Positions 54,496 to 62,634 of a stretch of 64,000 bases of DNA are shown here, piece by piece. The DNA comes from Geodermatophilus aquaeductus (GTDB taxonomy: Bacteria; Actinomycetota; Actinomycetes; Mycobacteriales; Geodermatophilaceae). Within the stretch, counting starts at the first letter, position 1; each line of letters starts with the position of its first letter. The notes below the pieces were generated by a model that was not told the origin of the DNA, did not search any database, and saw only the letters and a list, made by a program, of their open reading frames with translations. The translations under genes and the position numbers were made by a program. The stretch lies in contig NZ_FXTJ01000018.1 in the NCBI RefSeq assembly GCF_900182545.1, positions 1-64,000 of the forward strand. The letters are read 5' to 3'.

Positions 54496-55131
54496 ATGGG
54501 CGGCGTGCGGCAGGCAGTGCTGGAGTTCGACGCGGCGGTCCGGGTCCCGTGGCGGCCGTTGCTCGGGGACGCCGGTGGCCCCGGCGGGACGCGACCGGCC
54601 GGCCGGCCGGCGCAGGCCCCCCGGGAGGCGCGGGTCCCGCGGGCAGCCGTGCCCGGCTCCGGCCTGCGGGTCACCGGGCACCTGCGGCCCGTCCCCGACC
54701 TGCCGGCCCCCCAGGCGGCGCGGACCTCGGGCCCGTCGGCCGAGGCGCCGCGCTCCCGCCGCGACCCGGCCCGCCCCGGTGGCCGGCCGGTGCGCTCGGG
54801 TCCGGCCCGCGGCGACGCCCGCGTCCGGTGCGCGCCCGACCCTGCGCCCGTGCGGCTCACCCGCCGCGGCCGCCGCCTGGTGGTCGCGCTGGTGCTGGCG
54901 GCGGGTGTCGGCGGTGCGGCCCTGGGGCGGGAGTTCCTCGCGCCCGCCCCGGGCCTGCACCTCGCGGGGGAGAGCAGCCTCGTCGTCGAGCAGGGGGACA
55001 CCGTCTGGTCGATCGCCGGGGAGGTGGCCGGCCCCGGCCGGGACGTGCGGGCCGTGGTCGACGCGATCCAGGAGCTCAACGACCTGGAGGGGTCCGCGCT
55101 CGTCGTGGGCCAGGTCCTGCGCCTGCCGTAG
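54496..55131 (+). CDS. LysM-domain protein, probable SOS-induced division/cell-wall factor
   Basis: 211-residue protein. The first ~115 residues are basic and proline-rich, one membrane helix follows (LVVALVLAAGVGGAALG), and the C-terminus is a LysM domain (VVEQGDTVWSIAGEVAGPG, VVGQVLRLP) that binds peptidoglycan outside. It corresponds in place and layout to Rv2719c/DivS-type genes divergent from lexA, which block division or act on the wall during SOS. The ATG has GAGGAGGAG 5 nt upstream, and the perfect SOS box supports damage control. No catalytic domain is seen. Confidence 0.85.
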   Translation: MGGVRQAVLEFDAAVRVPWRPLLGDAGGPGGTRPAGRPAQAPREARVPRAAVPGSGLRVTGHLRPVPDLPAPQAARTSGPSAEAPRSRRDPARPGGRPVRSGPARGDARVRCAPDPAPVRLTRRGRRLVVALVLAAGVGGAALGREFLAPAPGLHLAGESSLVVEQGDTVWSIAGEVAGPGRDVRAVVDAIQELNDLEGSALVVGQVLRLP

Positions 55132-55236
55132 GTGTCCCGGCCGGAGTCGTCATCCCTGAGAAGTGACGAGACGGCGTCGGTGAGTTCGTCAACCATCCGG
55201 GCCCGGTCGTTCACCGGCCGCGGTCGCTAGGACACT

Positions 55237-55242
55237 TACGGT
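55237..55242 (+). promoter_or_regulatory. -10 box upstream of the 204-residue gene
   Basis: TACGGT ends 7 nt before the GTG at 55250. An AGGAG also lies within that gap. Confidence 0.5.
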
Positions 55243-55249
55243 CAGGAGC

Positions 55250-55864
55250 GTGTCAGCAGCCGTGAACAGCAGCGCAACGGTGTCCTTCCGGTCCGCGCAG
55301 GACGTCGAGGTCCTGGTGGCCGGCGACGGGATGGACGGCGCCTGGGCGCCCGGCGCCATGCTCGGCTGGCGGGTCGACCCCACCGACGGCTGCCAGGCGC
55401 TCGTCCGGCTGCGCGACGCGGCGCCCGGACAGGAGGCCTGGACCGACCTCGCCGCCGTGCGACTGCCCGAGCGGCACCTGTCCCTGGCTCCCGACCTCGC
55501 GGAGGCGTCCGCAGGCACGCCGGGGACGGTCGTCATGGTCGTGGCGGGGCAGCCCGCCGTCGCGCCGGGTGCCCGCGCTCCCCGACGCGCCACCCGGAGG
55601 CACGGCGGCGACGTCACCGCCGAGCAGCCCGCCGTCCGCCCGGCCGCCGCGGGCCGCCACCGGGCACCCGCCGGCTCTGGGCGACACCGGGCGGTCACCA
55701 CCGAGATGCCGCGCGTCACCTGTGCCGCGCCCGCCGCTGAGGCGCCCGCCGGCCCGGCCGTGGAGAGCACGGGGGAGCCGGACCTGCTGACCCGGCCGAT
55801 CCGGCTCGGCGACCTGGTGCCGAACCCGCGCGGCGGCCGGCCCGCGGTCCGGCCTCCGGCCTGA
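55250..55864 (+). CDS. Hypothetical protein
   Basis: 204-residue protein, not recognised. The first ~100 residues look folded (ATVSFRSAQDVEVLVAGDG, GCQALVRLRDAAPGQEAWTDLAAVRLPERHL). The rest is a basic Ala/Pro/Arg-rich tail with short His-Arg repeats (AAGRHRAPAGSGRHRAV). No signal peptide or membrane helix is present. It lies between the LysM gene and nrdR; no functional link is evident. Confidence 0.65.
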   Translation: MSAAVNSSATVSFRSAQDVEVLVAGDGMDGAWAPGAMLGWRVDPTDGCQALVRLRDAAPGQEAWTDLAAVRLPERHLSLAPDLAEASAGTPGTVVMVVAGQPAVAPGARAPRRATRRHGGDVTAEQPAVRPAAAGRHRAPAGSGRHRAVTTEMPRVTCAAPAAEAPAGPAVESTGEPDLLTRPIRLGDLVPNPRGGRPAVRPPA

Positions 55865-56140
55865 TCCGGCACCGGGCACCTGCCCGGTCCGCGCCACCGA
55901 CGGCGCTCTGCCCCCTTCGGCTCCGCGCCCGCGCCGGTTCCTCCCGCTCGTGCACCGGCGCGCAGCGGCGGTCGGCCGGCGGTCCTGTGGTGCCCGCGGG
56001 ATACACCCGCGCGGGCGCCGTCGCGCACCGACACGCACGAGCTCCCGGCGTGTCGTGTGACGGGTGGGGAGCGTGGTCGCGCCTGGTCACCACCGGGTCA
56101 CGAGCGCATCTCGACGGAACAGACACGCGGATCCCCGTCT
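55865..56140. other. Non-coding stretch before the nrdR promoter
   Basis: No convincing gene, RNA or repeat is seen in this first part of the 503-bp gap. No cobalamin riboswitch is recognised between here and nrdJ. Confidence 0.5.
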
Positions 56141-56187
56141 TGCAGATGTAGTGGAGCGCGGCCTACTGTCCCCCTACATCTAGTAGT
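56141..56187 (+). promoter_or_regulatory. nrdR promoter with paired NrdR boxes
   Basis: TTGCAG (56141-56146), an 18-nt spacer and TACTGT (56165-56170) form a promoter. Two 16-bp elements, centred near 56148 (TTGCAGATGTAGTGGA) and 56179 (CCCTACATCTAGTAGT), share the ACTACATCTxG core in opposite orientation. Centre spacing is 31 bp, about three helical turns, as in known NrdR box pairs. They cover the -35 box and the start point. Confidence 0.7.
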
Positions 56188-56367
56188 TGCACCTCTGGAA
56201 CTCATCCACAGGCCGTCCTCAGGACCTCCACGGGAAGTCCACCGGATGTCCCCAGGGGGGTCCACAGGAGACCGGCAGCCGGGCGGCCCGCCAGGGCCCG
56301 CCGGCACGAGCCGCCCGCGACCGGGGGACCGGTCCGGACGAGGAACCCGCGGAGGAGGTGACCCGCA

Positions 56368-56913
56368 GTGCGCTGCCCGTTCTGCCACAACCCCGACAGC
56401 CGGGTGATCGACTCGCGCGAGGCCGACGAGGGGGCGACCACCCGCCGCCGCCGTTCGTGCCCGGCCTGCGGTCGCCGCTTCACCACCGTGGAGGAGGCGG
56501 TGCTCGCCGTCGTCAAGCGCAGCGGTGTCAGCGAGCCGTTCAACCGCGCCAAGGTCGTCGCCGGTGTGCGGCGGGCCTGCCAGGGCCGCCCGGTCGACGA
56601 GGACCAGCTCCAGCAGCTCGCCCAGCAGGTGGAGGACGCCGTCCGCGCCAGCGGCGTGGCCGAGGTCCCCAGCAACGAGGTGGGCCTGGCCATCCTGCAG
56701 CCGCTGCGGGAGCTCGACGAGGTGGCCTACCTCCGCTTCGCCAGCGTCTACCGCGCCTTCACCTCGGTCGAGGACTTCGAGAAGGAGATCACCGAGCTGC
56801 GGGCGCGCCACCACCGTGGTGGCACCCCGCCGCTGCCCGGGATGCAGATCGAGCCGCCGGCGCCCCGGCGCCGGGGCCCCGCCCGCAACCCCTCGCCCGC
56901 CCGCGACGGCTGA
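56368..56913 (+). CDS. nrdR: Transcriptional repressor NrdR
   Basis: 181-residue repressor of ribonucleotide reductase genes. The N-terminal zinc ribbon uses C3, C6, C31 and C34 ([16 protein letters not shown]), and the ATP-cone is [29 protein letters not shown]. The C-terminal tail of ~25 residues is Pro/Arg-rich. The GTG at 56368 has GAGGAGGTGA upstream. nrdJ follows 169 bp later on the same strand, and the paired NrdR boxes lie upstream of this gene. Confidence 0.96.
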   Translation: MRCPFCHNPDSRVIDSREADEGATTRRRRSCPACGRRFTTVEEAVLAVVKRSGVSEPFNRAKVVAGVRRACQGRPVDEDQLQQLAQQVEDAVRASGVAEVPSNEVGLAILQPLRELDEVAYLRFASVYRAFTSVEDFEKEITELRARHHRGGTPPLPGMQIEPPAPRRRGPARNPSPARDG

Positions 56914-57082
56914 CCGCCGTCCCCTGCCCCTCGACCCGCCGGCAGCGTCGCCGGCCCCGCACCACCCAGCAGCGCCACCCCGGCACCACCGTTCGCACCG
57001 CCAGAGAACGTCAGTACCGCCCGCTAGAAACAGGTCGGCTCTCTTCCCCAGCCGCCTGGACCACTTCACCGAGGGAGAGCTC

Positions 57083-59956
57083 GTGACCGAGATCGAGGAC
57101 CGCCCGGCAGGCCGCACCCGTCGGGCCGCCAAGGCGCCGACCAGGGGGAAGGGCCTGAAGGTCAAGCGCGTCTACACCACCGCGGGCCTGCACCCGTACG
57201 ACGAGGTGACGTGGGAGCGCCGCGACGTCGTCATGACCAACTGGCGTGACGGCTCGATCAACTTCGAGCAGCGCGGCGTGGAGTTCCCCGCCGAGTGGAG
57301 CATCAACGCCACCAACATCGTCACCACGAAGTACTTCCGCGGCGCCGTCGGCACCCCGCAGCGGGAGACCAGCCTGCGCCAGCTCATCGACCGGGTGGTG
57401 CTCACCTACGGCGCCGCCGGCCGCGAGCACGGCTACTTCGCCAGCGAGGGCGACGCCGAGGTCTTCGAGCACGAGCTGACCTGGATGCTGCTGCACCAGG
57501 TGTTCAGCTTCAACAGCCCCGTGTGGTTCAACGTCGGCACGAGCGCGCCGCAGCAGGTCAGCGCCTGCTTCATCCTCGCCGTCGACGACACGATGGACTC
57601 GATCCTCAACTGGTACCGGGAGGAGGGGCTGATCTTCAAGGGCGGCTCCGGCGCCGGTCTGAACCTCTCCCGCATCCGCTCCTCCAAGGAGCTGCTCTCC
57701 TCCGGCGGCACCGCCTCCGGCCCGGTCAGCTTCATGCGCGGCGCCGACGCCTCTGCCGGGACCATCAAGTCCGGTGGAGCCACCCGCCGCGCGGCGAAGA
57801 TGGTCGTCCTCGACATCGACCACCCCGACATCGAGGAGTTCATCGAGACCAAGGCGCGCGAGGAGGACAAGATCCGCGCGCTGCGCGACGCCGGGTACGA
57901 CATGGACCTCGGCGGCAAGGACATCACCAGCGTCCAGTACCAGAACGCCAACAACTCCGTCCGCGTCTCCGACGAGTTCATGCGAGCGGTCGAGGACGGC
58001 ACCGACTTCGGTCTGCGTGGCCGCCTCGACGGCTCGGTGATCGAGACCGTCGACGCCAAGGAGCTGTTCCGCAAGGTCACCAAGGCCGCGTGGGAGTGCG
58101 CCGACCCGGGCATCCAGTACGACGACACGATCAACGACTGGCACACCAACCCCGAGACGGGCCGGATCAACGCGTCCAACCCCTGCTCGGAGTACATGAG
58201 CCTGGACAACAGCTCGTGCAACCTGGCGTCCCTGAACCTCATGAAGTTCCTCAAGGACGACGGGACCTTTGACGCCAAGACCTTCGTCAAGGCCGTCGAG
58301 CTGGTCATCACGGCGATGGACATCTCCATCTGCTTCGCCGACTTCCCGACCGACCCGATCGGTGAGACCACCCGCGCCTACCGGCAGCTGGGCATCGGCT
58401 ACGCCAACCTCGGCGCCCTGCTGATGGCCACCGGCCACGCCTACGACTCGCGCGGTGGCCAGACGCTGGCCGCGGCCATCACCTCGCTGATGACCGGCAC
58501 CGCCTACCGCCGCTCGGCCGAGCTGGCCGGCATCGTCGGCGCCTACGACGGGTTCGCCCGCAACGCCGACGCGCACGCCCGCGTCATGCGCAAGCACGCC
58601 GCGGCCAACGACGCCATCCGCCCGGTCGGCGCCGACGACGCCGACGTGCTGCGCGCCGCCACCGCCCAGTGGCAGGAGTGCCTCGAGATCGGCGGGGAGT
58701 ACGGCTGGCGCAACGCCCAGGCCTCCGTGCTGGCCCCCACCGGGACCATCGGCTTCATGATGGACTGCGACACGACCGGCATCGAGCCGGACTTCTCGCT
58801 GGTCAAGTACAAGAAGCTGGTCGGCGGCGGGTCCATGCAGATCGTCAACCAGACGGTCCCGCGGGCGCTGAAGAGCCTCGGCTACCAGGACGAGCAGGTC
58901 GAGGCGATCGTCGAGTACATCGCCGAGCACGGTCACGTCGTCGACGCGCCGAGCCTGCGCCCGGAGCACTACGAGGTGTTCGACTGCGCCATGGGCGAGC
59001 GGGCCATCTCCCCGATGGGCCACGTCCGCATGATGGCCGCGGTGCAGCCGTTCATCTCCGGCGCGATCAGCAAGACGGTCAACATGCCGGAGACGGCGAC
59101 CGTCGAGGACGTCGAGAACATCTACTTCCAGGGCTGGAAGCTCGGCCTCAAGGCGCTGGCGATCTACCGCGACAACTGCAAGGTCGGCCAGCCGCTGTCC
59201 GACGCCAAGGCCAAGAAGTCCGAGGCCAAGGTCGAGGTGGAGGCCGCTCCGGTCACCACCACGTCGCACCCGGTCCGCCGCCGGCTGCCCAAGAAGCGGC
59301 AGAGCATGACGACGTCGTTCAGCGTCGCCGGTGCCGAGGGCTACATGACCGCCGGGATGTACGAGGACGGCAGCCTCGGCGAGGTGTTCCTCAAGCTCGG
59401 CAAGCAGGGCTCGACCCTCGCCGGTGTCATGGACGCCTTCTCGATCGGCATCTCGATCGCGCTGCAGCACGGTGTGCCGCTGGAGACCTACATCCAGAAG
59501 TTCACCAACATGCGCTTCGAGCCGGCCGGCATGACCGACGACCCGGACATCCGGATCGCCCAGTCGGTGATGGACTACATCTTCCGTCGCCTGGCCCTCG
59601 ACCACCTGCCGGTCGACACCCGCGCCACCCTCGGCATCTTCAGCGCCGAGGAGCGGGCCGCGCAGGTGTCGGGCAGCTACGGCGGCTCGGCCTCGACCGC
59701 GGAGGTCGTCGAGGCGGAGGAGGTCGACGTCGAGGCGCTGCGCGGCTCGGTGCCGACCGAGACCCCGGCGCAGGAGAAGGTCACCCCCGAGGGCCCGAAG
59801 TCGATCAAGGAGGCCCACTCCTCGGCCGAGCTGCTCGAGCTGGTCACCGGGACCGCCACCGACGCGCCGCTGTGCATGACCTGCGGCACGAAGATGCGCC
59901 CGGCCGGCAGCTGCTACGTCTGCGAGGGCTGCGGCTCCACCAGCGGCTGCAGCTGA
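57083..59956 (+). CDS. nrdJ: Adenosylcobalamin-dependent ribonucleotide reductase
   Basis: 957-residue class II reductase that makes dNDPs using B12. The first reactive cysteine is in QQVSACFILAV, and the active-site Asn/Cys/Glu motif is NASNPCSEYMSLDNSSCNL. The substrate-loop GGSGAGLNLSRIRS and QASVLAPTGTIGFMMDCDTTGIEPDF are hallmarks. The C-terminus ends in a cysteine-rich ribbon (CMTCGTKMRPAGSCYVCEGCG) that re-reduces the active site. The GTG at 57083 has GAGGGAGA upstream. No other reductase lies in the window. Confidence 0.97.
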   Translation: MTEIEDRPAGRTRRAAKAPTRGKGLKVKRVYTTAGLHPYDEVTWERRDVVMTNWRDGSINFEQRGVEFPAEWSINATNIVTTKYFRGAVGTPQRETSLRQLIDRVVLTYGAAGREHGYFASEGDAEVFEHELTWMLLHQVFSFNSPVWFNVGTSAPQQVSACFILAVDDTMDSILNWYREEGLIFKGGSGAGLNLSRIRSSKELLSSGGTASGPVSFMRGADASAGTIKSGGATRRAAKMVVLDIDHPDIEEFIETKAREEDKIRALRDAGYDMDLGGKDITSVQYQNANNSVRVSDEFMRAVEDGTDFGLRGRLDGSVIETVDAKELFRKVTKAAWECADPGIQYDDTINDWHTNPETGRINASNPCSEYMSLDNSSCNLASLNLMKFLKDDGTFDAKTFVKAVELVITAMDISICFADFPTDPIGETTRAYRQLGIGYANLGALLMATGHAYDSRGGQTLAAAITSLMTGTAYRRSAELAGIVGAYDGFARNADAHARVMRKHAAANDAIRPVGADDADVLRAATAQWQECLEIGGEYGWRNAQASVLAPTGTIGFMMDCDTTGIEPDFSLVKYKKLVGGGSMQIVNQTVPRALKSLGYQDEQVEAIVEYIAEHGHVVDAPSLRPEHYEVFDCAMGERAISPMGHVRMMAAVQPFISGAISKTVNMPETATVEDVENIYFQGWKLGLKALAIYRDNCKVGQPLSDAKAKKSEAKVEVEAAPVTTTSHPVRRRLPKKRQSMTTSFSVAGAEGYMTAGMYEDGSLGEVFLKLGKQGSTLAGVMDAFSIGISIALQHGVPLETYIQKFTNMRFEPAGMTDDPDIRIAQSVMDYIFRRLALDHLPVDTRATLGIFSAEERAAQVSGSYGGSASTAEVVEAEEVDVEALRGSVPTETPAQEKVTPEGPKSIKEAHSSAELLELVTGTATDAPLCMTCGTKMRPAGSCYVCEGCGSTSGCS

Positions 59957-59964
59957 TGACGCTC

Positions 59965-60044
59965 GTCGCGAGTAGTGCACGGCGCTGTCGCGAATAGTGC
60001 ACCAGTTGTCAGCGATAGTGCAGGGCCTGTCATAGGTAGTGCAC
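59965..60044. repeat. Four tandem 21-22-bp repeats, GTC-N5-TAGTGCA
   Basis: GTC, exactly five bases, then TAGTGCA(C) occurs four times, with TAGTGCA at 59973, 59995, 60016 and 60037 (periods 22, 21, 21 bp). The array starts 9 bp after the nrdJ stop and precedes its terminator. The units begin TGTC and resemble the multiple terminal repeats of IS21-family ends, but no istA/istB is present. Iteron-like protein binding is an alternative. Confidence 0.85.
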
Positions 60045-60075
60045 AGCAAGGGCTGGCAACAACGTTCGTGACGAA

Positions 60076-60113
60076 ACTGAGGGGCGAGACTCGTGCGAGT
60101 CTCGCCCCTCAGT
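60076..60113. terminator. Terminator hairpin downstream of nrdJ
   Basis: Perfect 17-bp inverted repeat (60076-60092/60097-60113) with a 4-nt loop. Confidence 0.88.
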
Positions 60114-60264
60114 GCTTACTTGCGACGTAACGGCGAGTGTATTTCGAGCGGGTGAGAGATCATCTGGCGACCGTCTCCACCCGGGAGGCTGTCACGCTCA
60201 CGGCGACCATCTATCCCAGTGGCTCGGCCACGGTCGAGGGGAACTGCGAAACGGGGAGTTGACC

Positions 60265-61206
60265 ATGGGCTGGTTGCAAAAAATCTTCAGTGTCAAGTCT
60301 TCCGAAACAGCGACGGAATCCGCACAAACCACGCTGGCGAAATCCATTCCAGCCGAGCCGCCCGCACCTTTGCTACCTCGTCCTCGTCTGCCGGAGTTGT
60401 CCCCAGAATGGGCGGCGGTGGCCAAGCGGATCCGTCAAGTGATGTACCGCGTGGATCAGCATGGTGGTGAGACGTGCCTGATATGGCAGCCGAGTCCCGT
60501 TACGGAAGCGCATGTCGGTCTGGCCCACATGGACAATGACTGGACGATCAGCGCCTCCGCCCTCCCTGTTCCGCCGGAGGATCGCGCGCTCTTTCCGGTG
60601 GACAAGGACGGCATATGGTGGGGTTTCGAGGGAGCGGACCCAGCGAAGGACGACGTCGCTCACGCCGTTGCCGCCATGCTGCGCTACCTGTACTCCACCC
60701 CTGACGATCTGCGCCCCACAGACGAGACGCAGGGCGATGGGCACTGGGCCAGTTCGCGGGCGCTTCCGCCGCACGTGTCGGACAAGATCGTCACGCTACT
60801 TGCCGGGGCGAAGACGCCCGCCCGTGGTCGAGGGGCACCTCCTGCTCCTCGCCTGATCCGCACCCCACATGACGCCGAACTGACCGTCGCTGATTGGATG
60901 CGCTGGCTCGGCTTCAACCAGGTCGGCGTCACTCCTGTGGGCGCCGACGAGGGCATCGACGTCTACTCCGTCGAGGCAATCGCCCAGGTCAAGATGGAAG
61001 GCGTGCCGACCGGCCGCCCGGTCATTCAGAACGCCTACGGCGTCGCCGCCGCCGAAGGTAAGACCGCTCTCGTCTTCAGCCTTGGCGGTTACGTACACAC
61101 CGCCATCGACTGGGCCAACAAGGTTGGCGTGCCCTTGTTTCAGTTCGACCTGCAAGGAACGCCGGAACCCGTGAACGCGGCAGCCCGGCACCTGTTCAAG
61201 GGGTAG
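60265..61206 (+). CDS. Mrr-like restriction endonuclease-fold protein
   Basis: 313-residue protein. The C-terminal ~100 residues match the Mrr_cat PD-(D/E)xK nuclease fold: DWMRWLGFNQVGVTPVGADEGID with metal-binding D232, then AIAQVKM with Q241-x-K243, and later KTALVFSLGGYVHTAIDWANKVGVPLF. The N-terminal ~200 residues are of unknown type. Base composition is clearly more AT-rich than the neighbours (runs such as CAAAAAATC, more A/T at third positions), a sign of transfer. There is no partner methylase. The ATG at 60265 has GGGGAG upstream. Role could be type IV restriction or repair. Confidence 0.8.
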   Translation: MGWLQKIFSVKSSETATESAQTTLAKSIPAEPPAPLLPRPRLPELSPEWAAVAKRIRQVMYRVDQHGGETCLIWQPSPVTEAHVGLAHMDNDWTISASALPVPPEDRALFPVDKDGIWWGFEGADPAKDDVAHAVAAMLRYLYSTPDDLRPTDETQGDGHWASSRALPPHVSDKIVTLLAGAKTPARGRGAPPAPRLIRTPHDAELTVADWMRWLGFNQVGVTPVGADEGIDVYSVEAIAQVKMEGVPTGRPVIQNAYGVAAAEGKTALVFSLGGYVHTAIDWANKVGVPLFQFDLQGTPEPVNAAARHLFKG

Positions 61207-61347
61207 CGGCACGGACAAAGCGCAGGTCAGCGAGTCGCTCGCGATCAACCTGAGGACATGTTGGGGCTGCTACCCGCAGCATTGGTGAGACTAGGAATGA
61301 CCTTGGGATGACAGTTGTCAGCTGAGGTAGTCTCCGAGCACGACCGA

Positions 61348-61388
61348 CCGGTGCCCCGGTCCCGCTTCCCGCGGGGCCGGGGCACCGG
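61348..61388. terminator. Long hairpin after the Mrr-like gene
   Basis: Inverted repeat of 18 bp with one wobble pair (61348-61365/61371-61388), loop 5 nt, in the 290-bp gap 61207-61496. Nothing else is recognised in that gap. Confidence 0.75.
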
Positions 61389-61496
61389 CCGTCTCAGGAC
61401 CGCCACCCGAGGGTGGCGCCGCGGGGCTGCCCCGTCGGGGCGAGGACCACGGGGAGGGCCTGGCGCCGGCCGGTAACGCTCTCCCACGCTGGGCGC

Positions 61497-61682
61497 ATGC
61501 CGCGCCGTGCCACTGCCCCGACCTGCCCCGATACCCCGGCCGCCGTGCCGTACGTCGTCGGGCTCCCGTCGGCGGAGACGTTCGAGGCCGCGGAGCGGGG
61601 CGAGGTCGTCCTGGCCGGCTGCGTCCTGTCCGAGCCGATGCCCGACTGGGCCTGCCCGAGGTGCGGCACACCGCTCGGCTGA
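61497..61682 (+). CDS. Small zinc-ribbon-like protein
   Basis: 61-residue protein with YVVGLPSAETFEAAERGEVVLAGCVL and a C-terminal CPRCG. This resembles a family of short actinobacterial proteins (GLPSxExxEAAERGEVxLGGC) of unknown role. Only one CxxC is complete, plus single cysteines at TCP and AGC, so metal binding is possible. The ATG at 61497 has CACGCT 6 nt upstream, suggesting a leaderless start; an upstream in-frame ATG at 61413 is less likely. Confidence 0.65.
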   Translation: MPRRATAPTCPDTPAAVPYVVGLPSAETFEAAERGEVVLAGCVLSEPMPDWACPRCGTPLG

Positions 61683-61898
61683 CGCGCGGGAGGGGCCGGC
61701 CGCGACGGAGGGCGAGCGAGGTCACAGCAGGATCACGGCGGATCCAGTGACGAAACGGTTCTGCTACGCCGATGACACCTGTGGTCATCGGGCACCGTTC
61801 GCCGATCCGCTCAGCGACGAGGGACGCGACCAGGGGGCGCACTCCCGGCCGGTGGCCCCGCCCCTCGCTCGTCTCCCCGAACGGATCCCTGCTCCGCC

Positions 61899-62591
61899 AT
61901 GCCCGCCGTCCTCGGCGTCCTCGCGTCCACCCTCAGCATCGCCGTCATCTGGCCCCAGGTCTGGCTCTCCTGCCGGCACCGCCGCACCCGGGGCCTCTCG
62001 CCCACCGGCACCTGGCTCGCCGTCGCCCTGAACCTCTGCTGGCTGGTCTTCGGCCTGCTCGTCCACGACCCCGCCCAGGTGGTCACCAACGCCGTCGTCG
62101 GCGCGGGCAACACCGCCGTCCTCGCCGCCCTCCTGCTCACCCAGCCGCGGCTGCGGGCCCGGCGCGCACTGCTCTGCACCGCCCCGGGCGCCGCGGGGCT
62201 CCTCGCCCTCGCCGCCGGCGCCGGCCTCGCCGTGCTGGTGATCGGCGCCCCGGCGGCCGCCGTCGCCACCGCGCTCGGCTCGGTCACCGCCCTGGTGGGT
62301 GCCGCCGGCGCGCTGCCCCAGCCGCTGGGACTCCTGCGGGACCGCGCCCAGGACGTGTCGGGGCTGTCCCCGGCGCGCTGGTGGCTCGGCGCCGCGTCCT
62401 GCGCCACCTGGACCGGCTACGGCGTCTCGTCCGGCCAGCCGCTGCCGGCGCTGGCGGCCGCGGTCGGACTGGCCTGCGCCCTCGTCACCTGCGCCGTGCT
62501 GGCCCGCCGCGCACCGGCACCGGTCGTCCCCCTGCCCGTGCGCCGGCCGGTCCGGCCCGCCGAGCAGCGGCCGGTGCTCGCCGCCGCCTGA
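61899..62591 (+). CDS. PQ-loop (SemiSWEET/SWEET-like) membrane protein
   Basis: 230-residue protein with about seven hydrophobic segments and two PQ-loop motifs: AVIWPQVWLSCRHRRTRGLSPTGTW in the first half and GALPQPLGLLRDRAQDVSGLSP in the second. Two copies in one chain give the SWEET/PQ-loop pseudo-symmetry. Substrate (sugar or other) is unknown. The tail is basic and proline-rich. The ATG at 61899 is used. Confidence 0.8.
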   Translation: MPAVLGVLASTLSIAVIWPQVWLSCRHRRTRGLSPTGTWLAVALNLCWLVFGLLVHDPAQVVTNAVVGAGNTAVLAALLLTQPRLRARRALLCTAPGAAGLLALAAGAGLAVLVIGAPAAAVATALGSVTALVGAAGALPQPLGLLRDRAQDVSGLSPARWWLGAASCATWTGYGVSSGQPLPALAAAVGLACALVTCAVLARRAPAPVVPLPVRRPVRPAEQRPVLAAA

Positions 62592-62634
62592 CCGGGCAGG
62601 GGAGGATCCCGGGTCACCGACCCGAGGAGTCCCG

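Noticed and set aside
56203..56213. DnaA-box-like ATCCACA sequences before nrdR
   Set aside because: Single imperfect copies (TCATCCACA and GTCCACAGG) without clustering; no origin features.
56914..57082. Possible cobalamin riboswitch before nrdJ
   Set aside because: Expected for some B12-dependent enzymes, but no B12-box-like element or matching fold was recognised in the 169-bp gap. A covariance search would settle it.
60006..60014. TTGTCAGCG in the repeat array as a RecA-NDp/PafBC promoter
   Set aside because: Close to TTGTCRGTG, but no TANNNT follows at the needed N8 spacing; it is better explained as part of the tandem repeat.
57011..60049. 1012-codon minus-strand open frame opposite nrdJ
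   Set aside because: Shadow of nrdJ, whose motifs are all on the plus strand.
61314..61322. GTTGTCAGC repeated after the Mrr-like gene as the second end of a mobile element
   Set aside because: Only 9 bp, in direct rather than inverted orientation, and not followed by the TAGTGCA core.
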